NCBI GenBank assembly: GCA_965194655.1
Contig: OZ239148.1
Location: 1,116,001 to 1,180,000 of the forward strand
Length of the DNA: 64,000 bases
Origin: Hahnella lacustris
Lineage (GTDB): Bacteria > Pseudomonadota > Gammaproteobacteria > Burkholderiales > Burkholderiaceae_A
Direction of reading: 5' to 3'
Below, one piece after another: positions 7,684 to 16,726 of the stretch (position 1 is its first letter; each line of letters opens with the position of its first letter). The translations under genes were made by a program, and so were the position numbers. The notes beneath the pieces are model-generated. The model saw only the letters and a program-made list of their open reading frames with translations. It was not told where the DNA came from and made no database searches.

Positions 7684-10104
7684 CTAATGGGTCACGGGCT
7701 CGGAGGAACGGTCCGCCTCTGGCTCTGCGGGCTTCACCGCAGGAACCACGGCCTCCGCTTCATCTGCCAGAGGCACGGGGGCGCGAGCCAATGCAAGCTC
7801 CAATACCTTGTCGATCCAGCGAACCGGAATGATCTCGAGTGCATTCTTCACGTTCGCAGGAATGTCGGCGAGGTCGCGCAGATTCTGCTCGGGGATCAAG
7901 ACAGTCTTGATTCCTCCACGATGAGCGGCCAGCAGCTTCTCCTTCAAACCTCCGATTTGCAGCACCTCTCCCCGGAGCGTGATTTCTCCGGTCATCGCCA
8001 CGGATGCCTTGACGGGAATGCCGGTCATGGCCGACACCATTGCAGTGGTCATTGCAATGCCCGCACTGGGGCCATCTTTGGGTGTCGCCCCTTCGGGTGC
8101 GTGAATATGAAGATCCTTCTTTTCGAAGTCCTGGGCAGGAATGCCAAGGGCCTTGGCCCGTGAACGCACCACCGTTCGAGCCGCCTCTACGGATTCCTTC
8201 ATCACATCACCGAGCGATCCAGTGCGCTGAATGTTTCCTTTTCCCGGCATGACGGCCGCTTCAATCATCAGCAGCTCACCGCCTACCTCAGTCCAGGCGA
8301 GGCCTGTCACCTCTCCCACCTGATCGTCCTTCTCCGCGACACCAAAGGTGTAGCGCTTGACGCCAAGAAAATCCTCGATGTTGTCGTCACGAACCTCCAC
8401 CTGGCCCTCGGCCTTTCCGGTCAGCACCATGCGCGTGACTTTGCGGCAGATCTTGGAGATGTCACGCTCTAGGCCACGCACACCAGCTTCCCGGGTGTAG
8501 GAGCGAATGGTCTCTCTCAGAGCCCCCTCGGAGACGGAAATCTCTGATTCTTTGAGGCCGGTGAGCTTGAGCTGCTTGGGCAAGAGGTAACGCTGAGCAA
8601 TGCTCACCTTTTCGTCTTCGGTGTAGCCAGAGAGTCGAATGACCTCCATACGATCAAGCAACGCAGGAGGGATGTTCAGCGAGTTTGCGGTGGCGACGAA
8701 CATGACATCGGAGAGGTCGTACTCAACCTCCACGTAGTGATCCGTAAAACTGTTGTTCTGCTCGGGGTCGAGCACCTCAAGCAAAGCACTGGCAGGGTCT
8801 CCACGGAAATCCATCCCCATCTTGTCGACCTCGTCGAGCAGGAACAGGGGGTTACGAACGCCCGTTTTGGTGAGGCTGGTGAGAATCTTTCCAGGCATCG
8901 AGCCAATGTACGTGCGGCGATGACCGCGAATCTCCGATTCGTCCCGAACGCCACCCAAAGCCATTCGAACAAATTTTCGATTGGTGGCTCTCGCAATAGA
9001 TTGCCCGAGGGAGGTCTTACCCACTCCAGGAGGACCGACCAGACAGAGAATCGGGGCCTTCACCTTGTCCACTCGCTGCTGAACCGCTAAGGCCTCGAGG
9101 ATGCGCTCCTTCACCTTTTCTAGTCCGAAGTGCTCCTCTTCAAGCACCTTCTCGGCGGTTTGAAGGTTGGTGTTGACCTTACTCTTTTTCTTCCAGGGCA
9201 GCCCCACCAGGGTGTCGATGTAGTTTCTCACCACGGTTGCCTCTGCCGACATGGGTGACATCATCTTGAGCTTCTTGAGCTCGGCCTGCGCCTTGTCCCG
9301 CGCCTCCTTGGGCATTCGGGCAGCCTTGATCTTCTTGTCAAGCTCATCCAGCTCGCTGTCCTCACCCTCACCGAGCTCTTTCTGAATGGCCTTAACCTGC
9401 TCGTTGAGGTAGTACTCGCGCTGGCTCTTTTCCATCTGACGCTTCACACGGCCGCGAATGCGCTTCTCTACCTGGAGAATGTCGAGCTCCGTTTCGATCT
9501 GCGTGAGAAGCTTCTCGAGGCGCTCAAGCACGGAGAGCGTCTCCAGAACCGCCTGTTTCTCTTCGAGCTTCATGGGCAGATGCGCGGCGATCGTATCTGC
9601 CAGGCGCCCCGGCTCCTCGATACTCATCAGAGAGTTCAGGATCTCAGCTGGAATCTTTTTGTTGAGCTTGACGAACTGGTCAAACTGCGTGAGCAGCGTA
9701 CGGCGCATCGCCTCGCTCTCAGGCCCATCACGCTCTTCGAGTTGCAACGGGGTGCACTCGCAAACGAGGTGCTGACCGTTGTCTTGTAGATCGGCCAATC
9801 GCGCCCGCTGCGTCCCTTCCACCAACACCTTCACGGTGCCATCAGGAAGCTTGAGCATTTGAAGAATGCTCGCCAGACAGCCGATTTCATAAATGTCTTT
9901 GGCAGACGGATCGTCCTGTGTGGGACTTTTCTGGGCGGCTAAGAGGACATGACTACCCGACTCCATGGCACGTTCCATGGCCTTAATGGATTTGGGACGT
10001 CCGACAAACAGGGGAATGACCATGTGCGGGAACACAACCACATCCCGCAGGGGAAGCATGGGCAGAACGGTGGGCTCGGAGGGCAGAAGTTCAGTCTTTG
10101 ACAT
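7684..10104 (-). CDS. lon: ATP-dependent protease Lon
   Basis: Lon is a cytoplasmic hexameric AAA+ serine protease that removes misfolded and regulatory proteins. The product (806 residues) has the LON substrate-binding domain (about 12-210), a coiled linker, the AAA+ module with Walker A GPPGVGKTS and Walker B FLLDEVDKMG, and the C-terminal protease domain with the Ser-Lys dyad in DGPSAG and VKASVAMTGE. An in-frame GTG lies one codon before the chosen ATG. A sigma-32-like promoter precedes the gene. It follows clpX in the same direction with a 60-base gap. Confidence 0.98.
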   Translation of the reverse strand: MSKTELLPSEPTVLPMLPLRDVVVFPHMVIPLFVGRPKSIKAMERAMESGSHVLLAAQKSPTQDDPSAKDIYEIGCLASILQMLKLPDGTVKVLVEGTQRARLADLQDNGQHLVCECTPLQLEERDGPESEAMRRTLLTQFDQFVKLNKKIPAEILNSLMSIEEPGRLADTIAAHLPMKLEEKQAVLETLSVLERLEKLLTQIETELDILQVEKRIRGRVKRQMEKSQREYYLNEQVKAIQKELGEGEDSELDELDKKIKAARMPKEARDKAQAELKKLKMMSPMSAEATVVRNYIDTLVGLPWKKKSKVNTNLQTAEKVLEEEHFGLEKVKERILEALAVQQRVDKVKAPILCLVGPPGVGKTSLGQSIARATNRKFVRMALGGVRDESEIRGHRRTYIGSMPGKILTSLTKTGVRNPLFLLDEVDKMGMDFRGDPASALLEVLDPEQNNSFTDHYVEVEYDLSDVMFVATANSLNIPPALLDRMEVIRLSGYTEDEKVSIAQRYLLPKQLKLTGLKESEISVSEGALRETIRSYTREAGVRGLERDISKICRKVTRMVLTGKAEGQVEVRDDNIEDFLGVKRYTFGVAEKDDQVGEVTGLAWTEVGGELLMIEAAVMPGKGNIQRTGSLGDVMKESVEAARTVVRSRAKALGIPAQDFEKKDLHIHAPEGATPKDGPSAGIAMTTAMVSAMTGIPVKASVAMTGEITLRGEVLQIGGLKEKLLAAHRGGIKTVLIPEQNLRDLADIPANVKNALEIIPVRWIDKVLELALARAPVPLADEAEAVVPAVKPAEPEADRSSEPVTH

Positions 10105-10139
10105 CACCAGTCTCTCTTTCTTTCAGATGCCCTCTACAG

Positions 10140-10164
10140 TGGGGGCGATCCGCGGAACTTCAAG
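10140..10164 (-). promoter_or_regulatory. Sigma-32 (heat-shock) promoter of lon
   Basis: On the minus strand CTTGAA (complement of 10159-10164) and CCCCCA (complement of 10140-10145) are spaced by 13 bases, close to the sigma-32 pattern CTTGAA-N(11-16)-CCCCAT. The element starts three bases after the clpX stop and ends 36 bases before the lon ATG, so lon can be induced on its own. Confidence 0.75.
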
Positions 10165-10166
10165 CC

Positions 10167-11438
10167 TTAGGCGTGCTTACTGCCTGCAACCTTGGGGTTA
10201 TCTTGGTACACCAACAAGGGCTTTCCCTCGCCCGTGACAGTGGGCTCATCCACCACCACCTTGGACACGTCCTTCTGACTGGGTAGGTCATACATGGTAT
10301 CGAGCAGCACCTGCTCGAGAATAGAGCGCAGACCGCGAGCGCCAGTTCGGCGCTTGATGGCCTTCTCGGCAATGGCTTTGAGCGCAGCGGGACGAATCTC
10401 GAGCTCAACGCCTTCCATATCCAGCAACGCCTGATACTGCTTGACGAGCGCATTCTTCGGACCCGTGAGAATCTCGATGAGTGCAACCTCATCCAGCTCA
10501 TCCAGGGTGGCCACCACGGGCAGGCGTCCCACGAGCTCAGGAATCAGGCCAAATTTAATCAAGTCTTCGGGCTCTGCCTCCTGGAACACCTCGCTCAGCT
10601 TGCGCTCCCGGGCCGAACGGACCTCGGCACCAAAGCCAATGGAAGTGCGCTCTGTTCGGTCGCGAATGACCTTTTCAAGACCATCAAAGGCACCACCACA
10701 GATGAAGAGAATGTTCGTGGTGTCGATTTGAACGAAATCCTGGTTGGGGTGCTTTCGCCCGCCCTGAGGAGGAACCGAGGCCACGGTGCCCTCGATCAGC
10801 TTGAGCAACGCCTGCTGAACCCCCTCACCTGAGACGTCTCGGGTGATCGACGGGTTATCGGACTTACGAGAAATCTTGTCGATTTCGTCGATGTAGACAA
10901 TCCCGTGCTGGGCTCGCTCAACCTCGTAATTGCAGTTCTGAAGAAGCTTTTGAATGATGTTCTCAACATCCTCACCCACGTAGCCGGCCTCTGTCAGGGT
11001 GGTGGCATCGGCAATCACAAAAGGCACGTTCAAGAGGCGAGCGAGGGTCTGGGCCAGGAGGGTCTTGCCAGAACCCGTGGGTCCAATCAGCAGAATATTG
11101 CTCTTGGCGAGCTCAACCTCTTGGGGCTTCGAGCTACTGCGAAGGCGTTTGTAGTGGTTGTAGACGGCCACGGCCAAAGTCTTCTTGGCACGCATCTGGC
11201 CCACCACATACTGGTCCAAAATGGAGGCGATCTCAGCCGGGGTGGGAAGCCCGCCCTTGGCGGATTCGGCGTCAGGTGCAGCAGCCTGTTCATCGCGAAT
11301 GATGTCGTTGCAGAGGTCGATGCACTCGTCGCAGATAAACACCGACGGTCCAGCGATAAGCTTTTTGACCTCATGCTGACTCTTGCCACAGAAAGAGCAA
11401 TAGAGCAGCTTTTCGCTCGAGCCTTTTTTATCTGCCAT
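10167..11438 (-). CDS. clpX: ClpXP protease ATP-binding subunit ClpX
   Basis: ClpX is the AAA+ unfoldase that feeds substrates to ClpP. The 423-residue product carries the N-terminal zinc-binding domain with Cys14, Cys17, Cys36 and Cys39. It then has Walker A GPTGSGKT, Walker B IVYIDEIDK, the RKSDNPSITRDVSGEG pore-loop region and the C-terminal TGARGLRSILE sensor-2 motif. It lies ten bases after clpP, so the two subunits are produced together. Confidence 0.98.
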   Translation of the reverse strand: MADKKGSSEKLLYCSFCGKSQHEVKKLIAGPSVFICDECIDLCNDIIRDEQAAAPDAESAKGGLPTPAEIASILDQYVVGQMRAKKTLAVAVYNHYKRLRSSSKPQEVELAKSNILLIGPTGSGKTLLAQTLARLLNVPFVIADATTLTEAGYVGEDVENIIQKLLQNCNYEVERAQHGIVYIDEIDKISRKSDNPSITRDVSGEGVQQALLKLIEGTVASVPPQGGRKHPNQDFVQIDTTNILFICGGAFDGLEKVIRDRTERTSIGFGAEVRSARERKLSEVFQEAEPEDLIKFGLIPELVGRLPVVATLDELDEVALIEILTGPKNALVKQYQALLDMEGVELEIRPAALKAIAEKAIKRRTGARGLRSILEQVLLDTMYDLPSQKDVSKVVVDEPTVTGEGKPLLVYQDNPKVAGSKHA

Positions 11439-11448
11439 AGAGCCCCCT

Positions 11449-12102
11449 TCAGGCCTCGCGTGAACTCATGACACGGTCCACAAGTCCGTACTGTAGCGCA
11501 TCGTCTGCGCTCATGAAGTTGTCCCGGTCGGTGTCTCTCGCAATGGTCTCCAGGCTCTGGCCTGTCCGTTCCGCGAGGATGGTATTCAGGCGATCCCGCA
11601 GCGAGAGAATTTCGCGCGCATGAATTTCAATGTCGCTCGCCTGGCCTTGCACGCCGCCAAGGGGCTGATGGATCATGACGCGAGAGTTCGGCAGCGCAAA
11701 GCGCTTGCCTTTCTCACCCGCCGCCAACAAGAAAGCACCCATGCTGGCCGCAATGCCCATGCAGAGCGTACTCACCGCAGGCTTGATGAACTGCATGGTG
11801 TCGTAGATGGCGAGACCAGCAGAGACAGACCCTCCGGGAGAGTTGATGTAGAGCGACACGTCCTTGTCTGGGTTCTCCGACTCGAGAAAGAGCAGCTGAG
11901 CAATGACCAAATTGGCCGACTGGTCATTCACCGGTCCCACCAAAAACACCACACGCTCTTTGAGGAGACGGGAGTAGATGTCGTAGGCACGCTCCCCGCG
12001 ACCGGACTGCTCAATGACCATGGGAACCAGGCCCAGACCTCGAATCTCTTCCACTGAACGATCTCCTTGATGCGGCACGCGCATGGTGTTTTCAATGATC
12101 AT
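11449..12102 (-). CDS. clpP: ATP-dependent Clp protease proteolytic subunit
   Basis: ClpP forms the tetradecameric serine protease chamber of ClpXP. The 217-residue product shows the catalytic Ser120 in GIAASMGAF, His145 in VMIHQPLGG and the catalytic Asp region further on, as well as the oxyanion segment NSPGGSV. A short N-terminal propeptide is likely. Only three bases separate it from the tig stop, so it is translated from a tig-clpP-clpX transcript. Confidence 0.98.
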   Translation of the reverse strand: MIIENTMRVPHQGDRSVEEIRGLGLVPMVIEQSGRGERAYDIYSRLLKERVVFLVGPVNDQSANLVIAQLLFLESENPDKDVSLYINSPGGSVSAGLAIYDTMQFIKPAVSTLCMGIAASMGAFLLAAGEKGKRFALPNSRVMIHQPLGGVQGQASDIEIHAREILSLRDRLNTILAERTGQSLETIARDTDRDNFMSADDALQYGLVDRVMSSREA

Positions 12103-12105
12103 CGA

Positions 12106-13437
12106 CTACGCAGCCTCTTTCATGAGGTCTTCCACAGAAATGGAGACCGCTTCCACCTGCGCAAGTTCAAGCGCCCAGCTCACCACGTTGTCTTCGATGA
12201 CCACGGCCTCAGCCTCGGCACGACGCTCCGGATTGGACATCGTCCAACGCACAAACTCCTCGGGCTTCTCATAAGACTCGGCCATTTCGGCCAGAAGCGC
12301 ATGGACCTGATCTTCGGAAGCATGGAGGGACTGACTGCGAACGACTTCTCCGACGAGCAAGCCCAGACGCACCCGCTTGGTGGCCTGTTCTGTGAAAAGC
12401 TCAATGGGAATAGGCGCATCCTTCACGTTCATGCCTCGGGAGGCCATGTCCTGGCGCATCTGATCTGCCAGCCGCTGAGCCTCACTCTGAACCAGCGCCT
12501 TGGGCACATCGAAGGATGCGGTGGCAAGCAACGCATCCATCACAGCCTGCTTGGTCTTGGACTTGCAGCGACCTGAGACCTCGCGCTCCAGATTTTTCTG
12601 GACATCGGCGCGAAGCTTCTCCAACCCGCCTTCCTGGATACCAAAAGCCTGGGCCAGTGCATCGTCGAGCTCCGGCAGCTTAGGCTCCATCACTTCGTGC
12701 ACAGTGACCGTGAACTCACCAGTCTTACCGGCGAGCTCCTTGGCCCTGTAGTCTGCAGGGAAATCCAAGGGAAAGGTTTTAGATTCGCCAGCCTGCATGC
12801 CAACGACTGCTGAATCAAACTCCGGCAGCATCTGTCCGGCCTGAACAATGAAACGAAAATCCTTTGCGGTGCCTCCCTCAAAAGCCACCCCATCGAGGGT
12901 GCCAGCGAAGTCCACGCGCAACTGGTCATCGGCCTGGGCCGCCCGAGAGACGGTCTCGTAGGTCACGCGCTGCTTGCGCAGCGTATCGAGCGTCTGGTCC
13001 ACATCAGACGCCTGCACGGCGCACACCCACTTCCGAATGGAGAGAGATGCGCGATCGGGGACTGGCACTTCAGGATAGAGCTCGATCACCGCCTCAAACT
13101 GCAGGCTGGTGGCCGCGGGATCTGTGTTCGCACCTTCAACGGGACGGACCTCCGGGGGGCCGGCCGGGCGGAGGTTCTGGGCCATGATGGCCTCTGCGTA
13201 GGCATCGCTGACCGCGTCACCGATGGCCTCAGACTGGGCCTGCGCGCCGTAAGTCTGCTGGACCACCTTGAGCGGAACCTTTCCAGGCCGAAAGCCCGGC
13301 ATCTTCATGGTCTTACCCATTTTCTGGAGCTTGCGCTGCGCAATGACCTCCACGGCGTCAAGTTGAACCGTCAGAGGAATGATTCGCTGCAGGCTGGAAG
13401 CTGCAACCGTGAGATTGGAATTAGATTCTGCTGTCAT
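12106..13437 (-). CDS. tig: Trigger factor
   Basis: Trigger factor is the ribosome-bound chaperone that meets nascent chains. The product (443 residues) has the ribosome-binding signature GFRPGKVPL in the N-terminal domain (about residues 45-55), a central FKBP-type domain (about 155-245) and a long helical C-terminal domain. The frame stays open upstream through the tRNA-Leu gene, so that extension is artefactual and the ATG at 13437 is used. tRNA-Leu(TAG) ends only 24 bases upstream, so tig may share its transcript. Confidence 0.96.
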   Translation of the reverse strand: MTAESNSNLTVAASSLQRIIPLTVQLDAVEVIAQRKLQKMGKTMKMPGFRPGKVPLKVVQQTYGAQAQSEAIGDAVSDAYAEAIMAQNLRPAGPPEVRPVEGANTDPAATSLQFEAVIELYPEVPVPDRASLSIRKWVCAVQASDVDQTLDTLRKQRVTYETVSRAAQADDQLRVDFAGTLDGVAFEGGTAKDFRFIVQAGQMLPEFDSAVVGMQAGESKTFPLDFPADYRAKELAGKTGEFTVTVHEVMEPKLPELDDALAQAFGIQEGGLEKLRADVQKNLEREVSGRCKSKTKQAVMDALLATASFDVPKALVQSEAQRLADQMRQDMASRGMNVKDAPIPIELFTEQATKRVRLGLLVGEVVRSQSLHASEDQVHALLAEMAESYEKPEEFVRWTMSNPERRAEAEAVVIEDNVVSWALELAQVEAVSISVEDLMKEAA

Positions 13438-13461
13438 AGGAGTGACGACATTTTCTTTCGG

Positions 13462-13546
13462 TGGTGCGAAGGGCGGGACTCGAACCCGCACACCTTGCGG
13501 CGTCAGGACCTAAACCTGGTGCGTCTACCAATTTCGCCACCTTCGC
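13462..13546 (-). tRNA. tRNA-Leu (TAG)
   Basis: The 85-base class II tRNA on the minus strand has acceptor GCGAAGG, the Leu-type D-arm TGGCGAAATTGGTAGACGC, the anticodon loop TTTAGGT (anticodon TAG), a long variable arm and encoded CCA. It lies head-to-tail upstream of tig, separated by 24 bases. Confidence 0.96.
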
Positions 13547-13626
13547 GTGTGTTCAATAAAACCGGACGTCCGGGACTCAGGTTCCCATTGTATCGAATGG
13601 CGTCCCCTTCCCTCGCGGGCCCTACA

Positions 13627-14562
13627 ATGCACTCCATGAACGACCCTGGGCTTGGCCAGGCCCTTCACGGCGGCCATCACTACGAGAATTTTCCGGTCGC
13701 GTCTTGGCTACTGCCCAAGCGCATGAGACGCCCCGTGCTGGCGCTCTACGCATTTGCCAGAACGGGAGACGACCTGGCTGACGAGGGACACGCGCCATCC
13801 GCCAGCCGCCTTGAAGCACTCGCAGACCTTCGCTCAGGGCTCTCTCTCCAGCCCTCGGAGGCGCTTACCCCCCTCAGTCAGATTGGCGCCGCATTGGCGG
13901 CGGCCTGCCGATCTGCTGGACTGCCATCGCAGCCGGCCCAAGACCTGTTGAATGCCTTCTGCTATGACGCGCGCTTTGAACCCTTCGATGATTGGCCCGC
14001 ATTGTCTCGGTACTGCGCCCAATCGGCCAACCCAGTTGGCCGGCTGGTCCTTGGTTTTGCGGGCTTGCCCCATGAGAGTCCCTCGTCCATCTCTGCCATG
14101 GAGACAGCCAGTGATGCCGTGTGCTCTGGCCTTCAGCTGGTGAATTTTGCGCAGGATTTTGGTCAGGATCTGGGCCGACATCGACCCACGCTGCCTCGGG
14201 TGCTTTGGCCCGAATCCTGGTCCTGGAACACGGATCTGAGAAGCCTCGAAAGCACCGAGTTGCTCAGCCCTGAGCAGCAGGCTGGAATGACTCGCGTGCT
14301 GGCCCGCCGGGGGCTGGAGCTGCTCGACTCCGCGCAACATCTGCCAGCCCTCATCCGCCGGTCACGGCTGGCCGGCCGCACCCGGCTCTCCCTTGAAATT
14401 TCACTGACAATCGAGGGAGGGCGTGCCATCGCACAGCGGGTGATGGCCTCTCCTCTGGTCCCCTGGACCGCCTCACCTCGCCTTTCCCGGGCCGATATGT
14501 TTCGACTCATCCCGCGATCTTTCGGTCTTTGGATGGGCTTTTCAAAAGGGTCGGAATCTTGA
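13627..14562 (+). CDS. hpnC: Squalene synthase HpnC
   Basis: HpnC belongs to the squalene/phytoene synthase family and converts hydroxysqualene-pathway intermediates together with HpnD and HpnE, making squalene for hopanoids. The first Asp-rich motif is ARTGDDLADEG and the second is NFAQDFGQDLGRHRPTLP. The ATG at 13627 gives 311 residues; an ATG three codons later is equally possible. The upstream part of the frame crosses tRNA-Leu and is not coding. The stop overlaps the TTG start of hpnD. Confidence 0.9.
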   Translation: MHSMNDPGLGQALHGGHHYENFPVASWLLPKRMRRPVLALYAFARTGDDLADEGHAPSASRLEALADLRSGLSLQPSEALTPLSQIGAALAAACRSAGLPSQPAQDLLNAFCYDARFEPFDDWPALSRYCAQSANPVGRLVLGFAGLPHESPSSISAMETASDAVCSGLQLVNFAQDFGQDLGRHRPTLPRVLWPESWSWNTDLRSLESTELLSPEQQAGMTRVLARRGLELLDSAQHLPALIRRSRLAGRTRLSLEISLTIEGGRAIAQRVMASPLVPWTASPRLSRADMFRLIPRSFGLWMGFSKGSES

Positions 14563-15410
14563 GCCCACAGGCGTATTGCGCGCAGCGAGTCGCCCATGCG
14601 GGCTCCAGCTTTACCGCTGCCTTTCGCCTGCTTCCCCGTGAGCGCAGGGAGGCCATGGAGGCCCTCTATGCCTTCTGCAGAGAGGTCGACGATGTGGTCG
14701 ATGACTGCTCCGACCCAACGGTTGCGGGCATCACCCTGGCCTGGTGGAGACAAGAGATTCGCTGGCTGGCTGAGGGCTCACCCCAAGCGCAGCACCCCAT
14801 CAGCCGAGCCCTGGCAAACGCCATCGTGTCGTACGACCTTCCCGAGGCCGACTTCCAGGCCATCCTTGATGGCGTCGGATCCGACCTCCATCCGCTCCCC
14901 TTGCCGGACTGGAACGCACTGGATCAGTACTGTGATCGAGTGGCCGGGGCGGTGGGTCGCCTTTCTGCGCGCATCTTTGGTCGGGGCGCAGAGCCGGCGG
15001 TTCAGGCCTACGCCAGCGATCTCGGACTGGCCCTGCAGTACACCAACATCTTCCGAGACATCGGAGACGATGCCCGCAAGGGGCGGGTTTACTTACCCGA
15101 CTGCCTGCTGCGTCGTCATGGGGTGACTCGCGCTGACGTCCTCTCCCTTCGCCCCAGTCCAGCGCTTCTGGCCGTGCTTCGGGAACTCGGAGAAAGGGCG
15201 CATGCCAAGTACGACCAAGCACTCGACCAACTGCCTGCCGAGGCTCGGTGGGCCCAGCGTCCAGGGCTCGCAATGGCTTCGGTCTATCGAGACCTTCTCA
15301 GGGCGATCGAAGAAGACCCTGCCGCGGTGTTCACGCACCGCGTCTCCCTGGGGCCCATTCGTAAGCTTCTGATGGGGGTCCAAGGCGCACTCGGTCGTCT
15401 GCCCCGGTGA
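14559..15410 (+). CDS. hpnD: Presqualene diphosphate synthase HpnD
   Basis: HpnD condenses two farnesyl diphosphates to presqualene diphosphate. The protein begins MSPQAYCAQRVAHAGSSF, in line with the family, if translation starts at TTG 14559, which overlaps the hpnC stop; a TTG at 14529 would add ten residues. The two Asp-rich motifs CREVDDVVDDC and DIGDDARKGRVYLP are intact, and the length is about 283 residues. The three hpn genes overlap, so they form one operon. No squalene-hopene cyclase gene is in the window. Confidence 0.92.
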   Translation: MSPQAYCAQRVAHAGSSFTAAFRLLPRERREAMEALYAFCREVDDVVDDCSDPTVAGITLAWWRQEIRWLAEGSPQAQHPISRALANAIVSYDLPEADFQAILDGVGSDLHPLPLPDWNALDQYCDRVAGAVGRLSARIFGRGAEPAVQAYASDLGLALQYTNIFRDIGDDARKGRVYLPDCLLRRHGVTRADVLSLRPSPALLAVLRELGERAHAKYDQALDQLPAEARWAQRPGLAMASVYRDLLRAIEEDPAAVFTHRVSLGPIRKLLMGVQGALGRLPR

Positions 15411-16726
15411 ATCGGATCGCGATTGTTGGGGGTGGATGGTCGGGACTGGCCTGTGCCGAGCATCTTGCGCAAGCTGGTCTGGGCCACCGGATCGATCTGT
15501 TTGAATCGGCCCCCCAGTTCGGCGGCCGAGCACGCGGGCTTCTGTGGTCCTCTGAGGGTGACCAAGGGACAAGGCTCGAGGCTCCCATCGATGCGGGGCA
15601 GCACCTGCTGATCGAGGCCTACATCGAGACCCTCAACCTGCTGCGACGGGTTGATCCACAGCATCACACGCGCTGGACATCAGGATGGCTTGGATGGAGA
15701 AGCCACGAAGTCGAAGGTGAGCGAGTCAGGCACTCAATCTCTTTGATGCATCTTCTGCCCGAACTCCTGCTTGCCCTGCCCCATCTTCGCCGAGTCCCAT
15801 CGGGGCATGAGACCGTCCAGGGCTGGTTTGAGCGCGGCGCGCTAAGCCCTCAGCTCTGCCAGAGCCTGCTTCGCCCGCTCGCAGAATCAGCCTTGAACAC
15901 CGACTGGTCTGAGGCGAGCGCGTGCTGCCTGCATCGGGTGTTCATCGATGCCAGTAAGCGCGGCCCCCTCAGCCTTCGTGCCCTGCATCCGCGTCGTAAC
16001 CTCAGCCTTGACGCGATCGACCCACTGACACAGTGGCTCCAAGCGGCGGGGGTCTCTTTACTTCCGCGCAGCAGGGTCTGTCACCTTGAGCCCGCTTCCC
16101 ATGGCGCTTGGCGACTCGAGGGCACCTCTGGCGCGCTTGGAAGTCACTACCAAGACGTGGTGCTTGCGCTCCCTGCTCAGGAGGCCAGACAACTGCTTGG
16201 ACAGGAGGGCCACCATGGGCAGGAGCAGGCTCTGCAGAGTCGCGCCATTGGAACCCTTTTTCTGCATCTTCCCTTGGGGCGGCCTGTGCGCTCGGTCACC
16301 CAAATCCAGTGCCTGCAGGTTGGAGGCGGGCCAGCCCTTCCGGTGATTGGCCTGGCCCGTCCACCTGGGCCGTGGGGCCAGGTGGTCTCGCTGGTCGTGT
16401 CTGCACTCTCGCAAGACCGAGATCGTCATGACTTGGCGCTCGAGGGGGCCTGGGCGGCCGCACGGGCCTGGCTGCACGGAGAAAAGCCCCTGCGTAGCAA
16501 ATGGATTGTGGATCGGCAAGCCACCTGGGCCGCGACGCCTCAGGCAATTCAGGCTCAAGCCACACAGGAGCCCTATCGTCAGTTCGGTGACGGACGCTGG
16601 CAGTGCGGGGATCATCTCGTCTCGGGCTATCCGGCCACGATTGAGTCAGCAGTTCGATCGGGCCGCGCTGCCGCGCAGGCCCTTCTTCGGTCTATCGGGC
16701 AAACAAACGATCGAGTGCCTCACTGA
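15407..16726 (+). CDS. hpnE: Hydroxysqualene dehydroxylase HpnE
   Basis: HpnE is an FAD-dependent amine-oxidase-family enzyme that reduces hydroxysqualene to squalene. The N-terminus carries the dinucleotide-binding motif IAIVGGGWSGLACAEHLAQAG-like Rossmann fold (GGGWSG), followed by the FE-acid and GGRARG region. A C-terminal FAD motif with SGYPATIESAVRSGRAAA is present. The GTG start overlaps the hpnD stop. Its last 35 bases overlap the convergent radA gene. Confidence 0.9.
   Translation: MNRIAIVGGGWSGLACAEHLAQAGLGHRIDLFESAPQFGGRARGLLWSSEGDQGTRLEAPIDAGQHLLIEAYIETLNLLRRVDPQHHTRWTSGWLGWRSHEVEGERVRHSISLMHLLPELLLALPHLRRVPSGHETVQGWFERGALSPQLCQSLLRPLAESALNTDWSEASACCLHRVFIDASKRGPLSLRALHPRRNLSLDAIDPLTQWLQAAGVSLLPRSRVCHLEPASHGAWRLEGTSGALGSHYQDVVLALPAQEARQLLGQEGHHGQEQALQSRAIGTLFLHLPLGRPVRSVTQIQCLQVGGGPALPVIGLARPPGPWGQVVSLVVSALSQDRDRHDLALEGAWAAARAWLHGEKPLRSKWIVDRQATWAATPQAIQAQATQEPYRQFGDGRWQCGDHLVSGYPATIESAVRSGRAAAQALLRSIGQTNDRVPH

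Noticed and set aside
13438..13491. Longer tig start
   Set aside because: The added codons run through the tRNA-Leu gene and do not match trigger factor.
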